NCBI GenBank assembly: GCA_028692035.1
Contig: JAQUYD010000001.1
Coordinates: forward strand, 1 to 64,000
DNA length: 64,000 nucleotides
Source: Oscillospiraceae bacterium
GTDB lineage: Bacteria > Bacillota > Clostridia > Oscillospirales > Ruminococcaceae
Reading direction: 5' to 3'
Shown: positions 54,435 through 62,084 of the stretch, in pieces
Layout of the letters: every line of letters starts with the position of its first letter
How positions within the stretch are numbered: position 1 is the stretch's first letter
Position numbers and translations under genes: made by a program
Notes under the pieces: generated by a model
Seen by the model: only the letters and a program-made list of their open reading frames with translations
What the model was told of the DNA's origin: nothing
Database searches by the model: none

Positions 54435-55238
54435 TTATAAGCGTTCGATAAATTCAATCAGGTCCGCCACTGCGCCTTGGGCGCAAGGGCCGACTACCAT
54501 ATCGCACATATTGATAATATCCTGTGCGCCGTCTCCCACCGCCACCGAGGTGCCAGCGGCCTTCAGCATGTCAATATCGTTATAAAAATCGCCAATTGCA
54601 AATGTATCGCGGACATCTACCCCCATGACGCGGGCCAATTTGCGAAGGCCGGTTCCCTTATCCACACCCTTAGCCATCATTTCACAAAAAACCGCACTGG
54701 AATTGGTATAATAAGTTCCCTCCAAGGGGTGCGCGTCCAGCCACCGGTGCAACTCATCCATTTGTTCCGGTGCGCGGACAAACAAAATTTTAAACCAATC
54801 CTGCCCAATTTCGTCAATGTTATACACCTGTCTGTTATTCAAATAAGCTTTTTGCTTTTCCATGCTCTGCGCAGACGAAATGGCTCTGAATTCGTCCTCC
54901 ATCGACACGGCGACCGCCATATCCGGGAAAGCCCTACAAGCCTCTTTGATGTAGGCATTGGCAGTACGGGGCACAAAGGTCCGTTCCAGCACTGTCTGCG
55001 TGGTGCAATCATAAAGATAGGCGCCATTGTTCTGGGCAGAAGGCACGTTGATCCCAAGGGTGCGATACAGCTCCGCGCAATGATAATGCGACCGGCCCGT
55101 CGCAAAAGTAAATTTGCCGCCTTTCTGTTGGAACCGATGGATCGCCTCCAAATTCCGCTGTGGTATTTCGCCCTCGTGGGGAAGCAGCGTGTCGTCAATA
55201 TCGGTTACAACCAAGTAACGGGATAGGGTTTTCTCCAA
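54435..55238 (-). CDS. HAD-superfamily hydrolase (Cof type)
   Basis: A 267-residue Cof-type phosphatase. HAD motif I VVTDIDDTLLPHEG (catalytic Asp), motif II FATGRS, and C-terminal FAIGDFYNDIDMLKAAGTSVAVGDG (motif IV) are clear. It probably hydrolyses sugar phosphates or nucleotides; substrate unknown. The start is TTG 55238 after GGAGGAACGG. It lies between rluD and the transketolase genes in the same direction. Confidence 0.9.
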   Translation of the reverse strand: MEKTLSRYLVVTDIDDTLLPHEGEIPQRNLEAIHRFQQKGGKFTFATGRSHYHCAELYRTLGINVPSAQNNGAYLYDCTTQTVLERTFVPRTANAYIKEACRAFPDMAVAVSMEDEFRAISSAQSMEKQKAYLNNRQVYNIDEIGQDWFKILFVRAPEQMDELHRWLDAHPLEGTYYTNSSAVFCEMMAKGVDKGTGLRKLARVMGVDVRDTFAIGDFYNDIDMLKAAGTSVAVGDGAQDIINMCDMVVGPCAQGAVADLIEFIERL

Positions 55239-55261
55239 AACCGTTCCTCCTAAATTATAAT

Positions 55262-56188
55262 CTATTTTTGCGGCAAATCCGCTAAAAAACGAACAAAATA
55301 ATCCGGTAAATCACTGTTAAACTCCATATATTCCCTGGTTTTGGGATGGATAAAGCCAATCTTTTTAGCGTGAAGGCATTGTCCATGCAAGGACTGGATT
55401 ACTTTTTTGGGTCCATAGACCGGATCCCCCGCCAGCGGATGCCCCATATAAGCCATATGGACACGAATCTGATGGGTTCGGCCTGTTTCCAGCCGGCACC
55501 GGATATGAGAAAAATCGCAATATTCCTGCAACAGCCCATAATTTGTGATTGCACTGCGGGAATGCTCATAGGTCACTGCCATTTTTTTGCGGTCTTTTTT
55601 GCTTCGGCCAATGGGCAGATCAACCCGCCCCTCCGGCTCCTTCAGATGGCCATACACCACCGCTTCATACTCCCGGGTAAAGCTGTGTGCCTGAATCTGC
55701 GCCGCCAAAAAACGGTGTGCCTGGTCATTTTTTGCCACGATCAAAAGGCCGCTGGTGTCCTTGTCGATCCGATGGACGATTCCGGGACGGATCACCCCGT
55801 TAATCCCCGAAAGATTCCCCTCGCAATGATACAACAGGCCATTTACTAAAGTACCATCATAGTTACCTGGCGCGGGATGGACAACCATCCCTTTGGGTTT
55901 GTTCACAACCAGCAAATCTGCATCTTCATAAACAATATCAAGGGACATCTTCTCAGGCTGTGCTGCATCCTGTACCGGTTCCGGCAAGCGAAACGTCACC
56001 CGATCCCCGGCCTTTAGCCGGGCGCTTTTGGAAGCCGGCAGATCATTGACAAGCACGTCGCCCCTTTTGATGCTTTTTTGCAAAAAAGAGCGTGTCTGAT
56101 CTGGCAGAGCTTTTGTCAAAAAAAGGTCGATGCGCTGGCCCTCCTGCTCTGGCAAAACGGACAAACACAGCCTTTCTCCCAGGCTCAT
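55262..56188 (-). CDS. RluA/RluD-family pseudouridine synthase
   Basis: A 308-residue rRNA pseudouridine synthase. An N-terminal S4 domain (about 15-60, DQTRSFLQKSIKRGDVLVNDLPA) precedes the catalytic domain with VHRIDKDTSGLLIVAKN (catalytic Asp) and LETGRTHQIRVHMAYMGHPLAGD. It begins in an ATGA overlap with lspA, so the two are coupled, as in many Firmicutes. The exact rRNA site (RluD type) is inferred. Confidence 0.93.
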   Translation of the reverse strand: MSLGERLCLSVLPEQEGQRIDLFLTKALPDQTRSFLQKSIKRGDVLVNDLPASKSARLKAGDRVTFRLPEPVQDAAQPEKMSLDIVYEDADLLVVNKPKGMVVHPAPGNYDGTLVNGLLYHCEGNLSGINGVIRPGIVHRIDKDTSGLLIVAKNDQAHRFLAAQIQAHSFTREYEAVVYGHLKEPEGRVDLPIGRSKKDRKKMAVTYEHSRSAITNYGLLQEYCDFSHIRCRLETGRTHQIRVHMAYMGHPLAGDPVYGPKKVIQSLHGQCLHAKKIGFIHPKTREYMEFNSDLPDYFVRFLADLPQK

Positions 56189-56676
56189 CTACCCTCTCCC
56201 TTTGGCGGTTCAGGCGCTGTCTTTTCTCGCTTCCGGTCACTCCAGAACACATAAACGGCAATCGCCAAGACCCCAACCACAACACAGCAGTCTGCAAAAT
56301 TAAAAACAGGGTAATGGATCCAACAAAAATCCAAGTAGTCTACCACAAAGCCGCGAAAAATCCGGTCAATCAAATTCCCGATTCCTCCCGCTATCACCAG
56401 TCCCACCATCCAAGGGAGAAACCGACCGGGGATTTTTTTGAAAAGCAACGCCGCCAGCAAAATCACCAGCACAATAGAGGTCACCACGATCAAAAGCAGC
56501 TGCTTCCCCTGCAAAATTCCACCTGCAGCGCCAAAGTTTTCCACATAGGTCAGATGGAAAACACCATCAATCAAGGGAACCGACCCAAGCGGCTGCAAAT
56601 GGGTGATGGTCAGATATTTGAAAAGCTGATCCAGACCAACCAACGCCGCAACCATCCCCAGAATACCTATCACCAA
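56185..56676 (-). CDS. lspA: LspA, lipoprotein signal peptidase
   Basis: A 163-residue membrane aspartyl peptidase with four membrane segments that removes signal peptides from lipoproteins. Catalytic aspartates lie in GGIGNLIDRI and in FNFADCCVVVG. The start is read as TTG 56676, seven bases after GGGAGG, rather than the track's upstream TTG at 56703. Confidence 0.9.
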   Translation of the reverse strand: MVIGILGMVAALVGLDQLFKYLTITHLQPLGSVPLIDGVFHLTYVENFGAAGGILQGKQLLLIVVTSIVLVILLAALLFKKIPGRFLPWMVGLVIAGGIGNLIDRIFRGFVVDYLDFCWIHYPVFNFADCCVVVGVLAIAVYVFWSDRKREKTAPEPPKGEGR

Positions 56677-56715
56677 GAACGCACCTCCCGCAAATAGCAA
56701 CAAAATAAAACACCT

Positions 56716-56937
56716 TTACGATAAACATGGCTCATGCCCTATCCCCATATTTCCAAGCTGGATAACCTGGCTGTCGTGGGTAAACAGGGTTCCTCCCATC
56801 TTCGTAAAAGGTGCCTTTCCAATCGAATCTATTTGACAAACAAACCGAGTAATCTTCTTTATATCCTTCTTCTTCCGGCGGACAAAAGAAGATGCCCATA
56901 TAAAAGGGGGAATTTGCTTTTCTTGTTGTACGCCCAT
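56716..56937 (-). CDS. Doubtful 73-aa ORF between divIVA and lspA
   Basis: The ORF MGVQQEKQIPPFIWAS... has GGGGGA upstream of its ATG, but its codons look unselective and its sequence matches nothing I know. It overlaps a potential hairpin in which GGGGGAA near 56948 pairs with TTCCCCC near 56910. It could be a real small gene, a decayed gene or simply divIVA downstream sequence. Confidence 0.2.
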   Translation of the reverse strand: MGVQQEKQIPPFIWASSFVRRKKKDIKKITRFVCQIDSIGKAPFTKMGGTLFTHDSQVIQLGNMGIGHEPCLS

Positions 56938-56955
56938 GTCTTCTTCCCCCTTTTT
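56905..56955 (-). terminator. Possible terminator after divIVA
   Basis: AAAAGGGGGAA and TTCCCCCTTTT form an 11-bp stem around a loop of about 30 bases, 20 bases past the divIVA stop. The long loop lowers confidence. Confidence 0.4.
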
Positions 56956-56971
56956 ATTTCGATAAAATAGT

Positions 56972-57661
56972 TCAGCGATCTCTTTTCAAATCGTAGCCAG
57001 CGCCAAATCGCAAAGGCCCAAACCGGGATTCCCGCTCTGTTTCCGCCACAGGCTCCTCTTCGACGACCTCTGCAGATGCAGATACTCCCTGCGCAGGTTC
57101 GGCAGATTCAACCGCTAAAACAGGAGGATCTTCAGGCTCTTCGTACTGTGCAGTCGGCATTTCTTCCGCCGGCGCCCTTTTTTCCTGCTCCTCAGAAACC
57201 GCATCTTCCTGCTTTACATTTTCAGGCAGGGAACTAATCAACTCTAAATGGTTCTTATACAAAGCCAATAGCTGATTTTTAAAGGTTGCCACCTCTTTTT
57301 GCAGGTGGGAAAGGTTCATTTTTTCCCGCTCTGCCCGCATTTGGATACTATCAATTACTTTTGCAGACTGGGTATTGGCGTCCGCCACGATTGTATCCGC
57401 CTGCTTTTGAGCGTCTTTTACAATGGAGGAACCCAACTTGCGGGCATCCAGAATCGCCGCACGCATACTGTCTTCGTCCGCGCGATACTCTTCTATTTTT
57501 TCCGCCAACACTTCCAGCTTCCGCTCCATTTGGAGTTTTTCATTCTGGAGCTTATCAAAAGCCGCTGCAAGTTCTTGGAGATACTCGTCCACCTCGTCTC
57601 CACGGTAGCCAAATGCAGACTTTTCAAATTTTTTCTCTAAAATTTCCTGCGCGTTCAGCAT
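56972..57661 (-). CDS. divIVA: DivIVA-domain protein
   Basis: A 229-residue cell-division/polarity protein. The N-terminal DivIVA lipid-binding domain opens MLNAQEILEKKFEKSAFGYRGDEVDEYLQELA and leads into a long coiled coil (about 30-160). The C-terminal third is acidic and proline-rich, likely disordered. ATG 57661 with GGAG upstream is preferred to the track's GTG. It follows ylmH and belongs to the division cluster. Confidence 0.93.
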   Translation of the reverse strand: MLNAQEILEKKFEKSAFGYRGDEVDEYLQELAAAFDKLQNEKLQMERKLEVLAEKIEEYRADEDSMRAAILDARKLGSSIVKDAQKQADTIVADANTQSAKVIDSIQMRAEREKMNLSHLQKEVATFKNQLLALYKNHLELISSLPENVKQEDAVSEEQEKRAPAEEMPTAQYEEPEDPPVLAVESAEPAQGVSASAEVVEEEPVAETERESRFGPLRFGAGYDLKRDR

Positions 57662-57673
57662 CGTCCCCACTCC

Positions 57674-58450
57674 TTACTGATAATGGCCTGCCACAATACG
57701 CAGCCGGCCTTTTTTTGTAACACCGTCGAAAGCATCAATGATATATTTCCCGTATCCGCGGATCGATAACCGACTTTTTTCCTCGATCTGCCCGGCCACA
57801 TCCGTCCGCACCTGTCCATTCACCTTAACCAGCTCTTGCCGGATCAATTCCTGCGCCTTTTCCCGGGATAGGCGGGTTAAAAACGCAACCACCGCATCCA
57901 GCCTTTGACTGTGAACTGTACCGTTCAGCGGTTCCACCACAGGGCGGATCTGATCCAGATCCCGCGCGCCCTTGGATAACGAAACGCCTACCCGGCCAAC
58001 CTTTTTGAGCTCATCTAAAATCAAAGGCACAACCGGTTCTAAAACAAACAACACCGCCAGCCCATCGGTGACCAAAATATCGCCGACCATTTCCCGGGAA
58101 ATACGAAGCCCCATCAAAGACCCCAAAAAGTCCCTATGGGTCAACTTGTCCTGCGTGCGGAATTGGGCCGTAAGCGCAACAACCGGAAAAAAGTCCGCTG
58201 GCTGCTCGTCTGGATCCATATAATCTGGAAAGAAGCCTGCAATCTTCCGTTCTGCTTCTGGGAATCCGCCATAAAGCCGGCAGGATTCAAAGCCGGCAGA
58301 TGCGGTGGAAGCATCCAGGATTTCCTGCTGACGAAGATCCAAAAAACCGATAAATTTTATCTGGCTTTTCAGCCGGGCCGTATCGATCGCGTCCTGAAAG
58401 CGCGATTGCAAAATCTTTTCATCGCCCGCCAGCTGCTGCAACTGGATCAT
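57674..58450 (-). CDS. YlmH-like S4 RNA-binding protein
   Basis: A 258-residue protein with the S4-type RNA-binding domain at its C-terminus (LDAVVAFLTRLSREKAQELIRQELVKVNGQVRTD, about 180-220). The N-terminal two thirds match YlmH-type division-cluster proteins, for which a role in ribosome rescue or quality control has been shown in Bacillus. It starts directly after the sepF stop. Confidence 0.9.
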   Translation of the reverse strand: MIQLQQLAGDEKILQSRFQDAIDTARLKSQIKFIGFLDLRQQEILDASTASAGFESCRLYGGFPEAERKIAGFFPDYMDPDEQPADFFPVVALTAQFRTQDKLTHRDFLGSLMGLRISREMVGDILVTDGLAVLFVLEPVVPLILDELKKVGRVGVSLSKGARDLDQIRPVVEPLNGTVHSQRLDAVVAFLTRLSREKAQELIRQELVKVNGQVRTDVAGQIEEKSRLSIRGYGKYIIDAFDGVTKKGRLRIVAGHYQ

Positions 58451-58888
58451 TTAAAAGAACACGCCGCTATTTTCCAGCTCGTCCAACAAATCGCCCATAA
58501 TGTCTACATTATATGGGGTGATAATATAGGTGCTGTTGGCCACCCGCTGAATCTGGCCGTTGTTGGCATAGGCAACGCCGCTGAGAAAATCGATCAGCCG
58601 GCGAGATACATCTTTGCTGCTTTGCTCCAAGTTTAAAACCACTGTACGCTTCGCATTCAAATGATCGGCAATCGAACGGGCATCGTCAAACCGCTCCGGC
58701 TTGACCAAAACAACCGCCAGCTGAGTCGTCGCATGAATGTTCACCACTTTGTTCCGTCTGGAGCCCTGTTCCGCAATCGGCGCACCGGCAGCCGAGGAAC
58801 CTTCGTGAGGCAGGAATTCCTCTTCCTCCTCATATTCGTCTTCCTCCGGGTAATCAAACAATCTCCTGATGCTATCCATTAAACTCAT
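58451..58888 (-). CDS. sepF: SepF, cell-division protein
   Basis: A 145-residue SepF protein. An N-terminal amphipathic helix (MSLMDSIRRLFDYPEED) binds membrane. An acidic linker follows. The folded domain (about 55-140, VNIHATTQLAVVLVKPERFDDARSIADHL, LNLEQSSKDVSRRLIDFLSGVAY) links FtsZ to the membrane. ATG 58888 has GGGAGG upstream; the track adds 23 residues. Confidence 0.95.
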   Translation of the reverse strand: MSLMDSIRRLFDYPEEDEYEEEEEFLPHEGSSAAGAPIAEQGSRRNKVVNIHATTQLAVVLVKPERFDDARSIADHLNAKRTVVLNLEQSSKDVSRRLIDFLSGVAYANNGQIQRVANSTYIITPYNVDIMGDLLDELENSGVFF

Positions 58889-58902
58889 GTTGGTTCCTCC
58901 CG

Positions 58903-59619
58903 TTATTTTCGTTTCCCAAATAGAGCCGTGCCAAGCCGGACGATATTCGCTCCGCACGCAATTGCGGTCTCAAAATCTCCCGACATTCCCATTGACAAAA
59001 ATCGCACACTACTATTATCCAATTTTTTTGTCTGCATGTCAAGAAACAGATGATGCATCTTGGAAAAATAATAGGTATTTTGCTGTGTGTCTCCCCCGGA
59101 CGGTGGAATCGCCATTAATCCCGAGAAGCGCACATGCGGCAGATCGTCCACCGCCCCGGCCAGTTCCAGCAGGTTTTCCTGCAACACGCCGGCCTTTGTC
59201 GCTTCTTTTCCAATGTTGATTTCCAGTAAGACATCCATCACTTTACCGACGGCTGCGGCCCGTTTTTCGATCTCCTTTGCCAGGTGCAAACTGTCCACCG
59301 ATTGGATCATATCCACCTTATCGATGATATACCTGACCTTATTGGTTTGAAGGCCGCCGATAAAATGGATAGCGCAGCCATCTTTTTTATAAAGGGGATA
59401 TTTCTCCAGGTATTCCTGAACCCTGTTTTCGCCCAGCAGGGTTATCCCGCATCCGATGGCCTGGTTCACCCGCTGCACCGGAACGGTCTTAGTCACCGCC
59501 ATAATGGCAATTTCCTCTGGGGTTCTGCTGCTTTTGGCCGCCGCCAGTCCCACCCGTTCCCGGATCTCACAGATGTTTTCCTGCAAATCCAAATCAGGAA
59601 TTGACTGCCTTTCCATCAT
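58903..59619 (-). CDS. YggS/YlmE-family PLP homeostasis protein
   Basis: A 238-residue PLP-binding protein (alanine-racemase-like barrel) that keeps pyridoxal phosphate and amino acid pools in balance. The PLP lysine sits in AIMAVTKTVPVQRV and the phosphate loop in RFLSMGMSGDFETAIACGANIVRLGTALFG. It overlaps the HlyD-like gene by 26 bases and precedes sepF, its usual place in the division cluster. Confidence 0.93.
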   Translation of the reverse strand: MMERQSIPDLDLQENICEIRERVGLAAAKSSRTPEEIAIMAVTKTVPVQRVNQAIGCGITLLGENRVQEYLEKYPLYKKDGCAIHFIGGLQTNKVRYIIDKVDMIQSVDSLHLAKEIEKRAAAVGKVMDVLLEINIGKEATKAGVLQENLLELAGAVDDLPHVRFSGLMAIPPSGGDTQQNTYYFSKMHHLFLDMQTKKLDNSSVRFLSMGMSGDFETAIACGANIVRLGTALFGKRK

Positions 59620-60811
59620 ACAGATCAGTCCCTTCCGTTACGATATCGTCATAAAGCTGCACGAGCTCTTTGTTATTGCTATCGATACTACTGATAAAAA
59701 AGCCTACGGATTGATAAAGGATATCCACCTTTTTGAATTCTAACGCCTGATTGGACAGTACATAAACGCCCTGCAGCCCATCTTGAAAGCGCAACGCCCG
59801 ATAGGGAATCTTCAGCCCCTGGTAGGTTCCCAGCTCAATGCGGGCCGACGAATTGCGAAGGCGGGAAATCTCCTGCGACATATAATCGCAGGAAAAAATC
59901 ACGGCGGTCTTCTCTGAGCTATCGTCTTGGAGCAGCTGGATCACGGTCCCGGGGATCGCTTCGGAGGTCGAAGATCCAAAATAGAGATTGGCTACCATCC
60001 CCACTGAAAACTTTTTTGCATCCTCCGCGCTGACCAGCGCCGCATAATACCATGTATACCCCAGAATCACTTTTCCTGCGTAGTCGTTATTTTGCTCGTA
60101 CCTGGACGACGCCAGCTCTTCCAGCTGGGATACCGTAGCCTCCGTCAGCAAGGCGGTGGTGACAGTATCGGACGCCGTGTCGCAATAACTGCCAAAATAG
60201 CCATAAGCCGGAGAGGTGATCTGGCCGATGTCCGTAGACATCTGATTTTGCAGCGTTGCTTTTTCATTTTCCAGCCGGCTGATCTTATCGGAAAAGTCGG
60301 TGACATCCCGGATCGCAACGGCTTTTTTGTTCAATACATCCTGCAGATCATCGCAGATCTCCTGTGCGTTTTGCAGGTCGCCGGAACGATTCATTTCGAT
60401 CAGGCCGTCAAGCTGCACCTCGATCTGATCGGAAATTGAGGATACATTGACAACGCTGGATGCCGTTTTCTCAATACTGGCTAGCCGCCCTATTTCATCG
60501 TCGATTTCCTCAAGGCGGTGCTGGTTCTGCACGTTTTCCCGGCTGCTGTGAACCTGCGCCACGGCCGTGCCGGTAATGACCCGGACGCCATCGTCATAGA
60601 AATAGCTAACGACGCCGGAGGATACGCCTTCTACCGGAATCTCGTCCCGAATCGCGATTCCCTGGGCGTATACCATATCCTCGATCGTGTATTGCTGCAC
60701 AGATTCTGTTTTTATCGGCGAATACAGATAGCGGTAGACCTGATAGCCCACGTATCCCACTAAAAAAAGCGACATGACGACGGCAAGGATTTTTCCGCTC
60801 AGGTTATTCAT
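59594..60811 (-). CDS. HlyD-like membrane-fusion (adaptor) protein
   Basis: A 405-residue protein with one N-terminal membrane helix (ILAVVMSLFLVGYVGYQV) and an extracellular part. A barrel-sandwich start (VEGVSSGVVSYFYDDGVRVITGTAVAQVHSS), a coiled coil of about 100 residues (RLEEIDDEIGRLASIEK, ISRLENEKATLQNQM) and a beta-rich C-terminal half follow, as in HlyD-family adaptors. No transporter gene is adjacent. Its place in the division cluster between hfq and yggS suggests a cell-envelope role in division or sporulation; this is inference. Confidence 0.75.
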   Translation of the reverse strand: MNNLSGKILAVVMSLFLVGYVGYQVYRYLYSPIKTESVQQYTIEDMVYAQGIAIRDEIPVEGVSSGVVSYFYDDGVRVITGTAVAQVHSSRENVQNQHRLEEIDDEIGRLASIEKTASSVVNVSSISDQIEVQLDGLIEMNRSGDLQNAQEICDDLQDVLNKKAVAIRDVTDFSDKISRLENEKATLQNQMSTDIGQITSPAYGYFGSYCDTASDTVTTALLTEATVSQLEELASSRYEQNNDYAGKVILGYTWYYAALVSAEDAKKFSVGMVANLYFGSSTSEAIPGTVIQLLQDDSSEKTAVIFSCDYMSQEISRLRNSSARIELGTYQGLKIPYRALRFQDGLQGVYVLSNQALEFKKVDILYQSVGFFISSIDSNNKELVQLYDDIVTEGTDLYDGKAVNS

Positions 60812-60817
60812 AGCGTT

Positions 60818-61069
60818 TTATCGTTCCCCTTCCTCGTCCCGCTCGGCGGCGTCCAAAATACTAATCGGCTTTACCGGGATGATCGTGGAAATCGCATGCT
60901 TGTAAACCAGGTTCTGTTTACCTTCAGAATCCAAAATGACGACATAGGAATCAAATCCCCGCACTGTTCCTTTAAACTGGAACCCGTTGGTCAAAAAAAT
61001 CGTCACGGCAATTTTCTCTCTTCGCGCCTGATTCAAAAAAACATCCTGCAAATTCATACTCTTGTTCAT
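60818..61069 (-). CDS. hfq: Hfq RNA chaperone
   Basis: An 83-residue Sm-like protein. Sm1 carries [25 protein letters not shown] and Sm2 carries [16 protein letters not shown] with the KHA motif. It should form a hexamer that aids small-RNA pairing. Start ATG 61069 has AGGG upstream. It follows miaA, as in many bacteria. Confidence 0.95.
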   Translation of the reverse strand: MNKSMNLQDVFLNQARREKIAVTIFLTNGFQFKGTVRGFDSYVVILDSEGKQNLVYKHAISTIIPVKPISILDAAERDEEGER

Positions 61070-61117
61070 ACTTTTCCCTGTCCTTTCAAATTCCAAACTG
61101 AAATAAAATAAAATTAT

Positions 61118-62083
61118 CTAAAAAACAGCCGGTCTTCCCAACTGGTTTTCTACCAACAAAGCTGCTTGCTTTACCAGATCATTATAATCGCCAAAATCGT
61201 CAATGTAAAGCCAATTTACCCTTCCATCCCGGCGAAACCAGGTCAGCTGCCGTTTGGCATACCGCCTTGATTCCTGTTGCACCTGAGCGACCGCCGCCTC
61301 CTGTGTGCCATTTCCCGCAAGACAGCCAAAAAACTCCTTGTAACCAATGGCCTGCGCCGCCGTGTGGGAGTATCCCATGCGGACCAGCGCTTGAATCTCT
61401 TCCAACAGCCCATTTTCCAGCATCCGCTCTACCCGGTAGTCGATCCGCCGATACAGGCGCTGCCGGTCTTTAAAATTTAAGCCGATCATGCAGCACTCAT
61501 AGGGCGGCGGATTCTGGCGGGACGCTTTCTGGTGCTCGGACATGGGGATCCCGGTGAGGCGGTACGCCTCAATCCCGCGGATAATCCGCCCCAGATTATT
61601 CGGGTGCAGATTTTGGGCCAATAGCGGATCGAAGACACGTAGCTGTTCCAGCAGGTATTGGTTGCCCTTTTCTTTTGCCGTTTGCTCCAACTGATGCCGG
61701 AGGGCCGGGTCACTTTTTGTCTCAAAAAAGGTGATGTTGTCTAACAGGGAACTGATATACAGTCCTGTGCCGCCAGCCAAAATCGGCAATTTCCCTCTGG
61801 CGTGAATCTCCCGTATGGTTTTGCTGGCCAACTCCACATAATCCGCCACACTAAACGTTTCGTCTGGGTTCAAAAACTGCAGAAGATGATGAGGAACCCC
61901 CTCCATCTCCTTTTCTGTAGGCGCAGCTGTCCCGACCGTCATGTACCGGTAGATCTGCTTGGAATCGGCGGAGACCACCTCACCGTCAAAACGGTGCGCC
62001 AAATCCACCGCCACAGCGCTTTTTCCCGATGCAGTAGGCCCCACGACCGCTACCAGCGGGATACGCTGCTCCTGTCCGGGCAT
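61118..62083 (-). CDS. miaA: MiaA, tRNA dimethylallyltransferase
   Basis: A 321-residue enzyme that adds an isopentenyl group to A37 of tRNAs reading UNN codons. P-loop VVGPTASGKSAVAVDLA is at the N-terminus. VSADSKQIYRYMTVGTAAP and LAGGTGLYISSL follow. ATG 62083 with GGGAGG upstream sits one base from the mutL stop, so the two genes are tightly coupled. Confidence 0.96.
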   Translation of the reverse strand: MPGQEQRIPLVAVVGPTASGKSAVAVDLAHRFDGEVVSADSKQIYRYMTVGTAAPTEKEMEGVPHHLLQFLNPDETFSVADYVELASKTIREIHARGKLPILAGGTGLYISSLLDNITFFETKSDPALRHQLEQTAKEKGNQYLLEQLRVFDPLLAQNLHPNNLGRIIRGIEAYRLTGIPMSEHQKASRQNPPPYECCMIGLNFKDRQRLYRRIDYRVERMLENGLLEEIQALVRMGYSHTAAQAIGYKEFFGCLAGNGTQEAAVAQVQQESRRYAKRQLTWFRRDGRVNWLYIDDFGDYNDLVKQAALLVENQLGRPAVF

Positions 62084-62084
62084 A

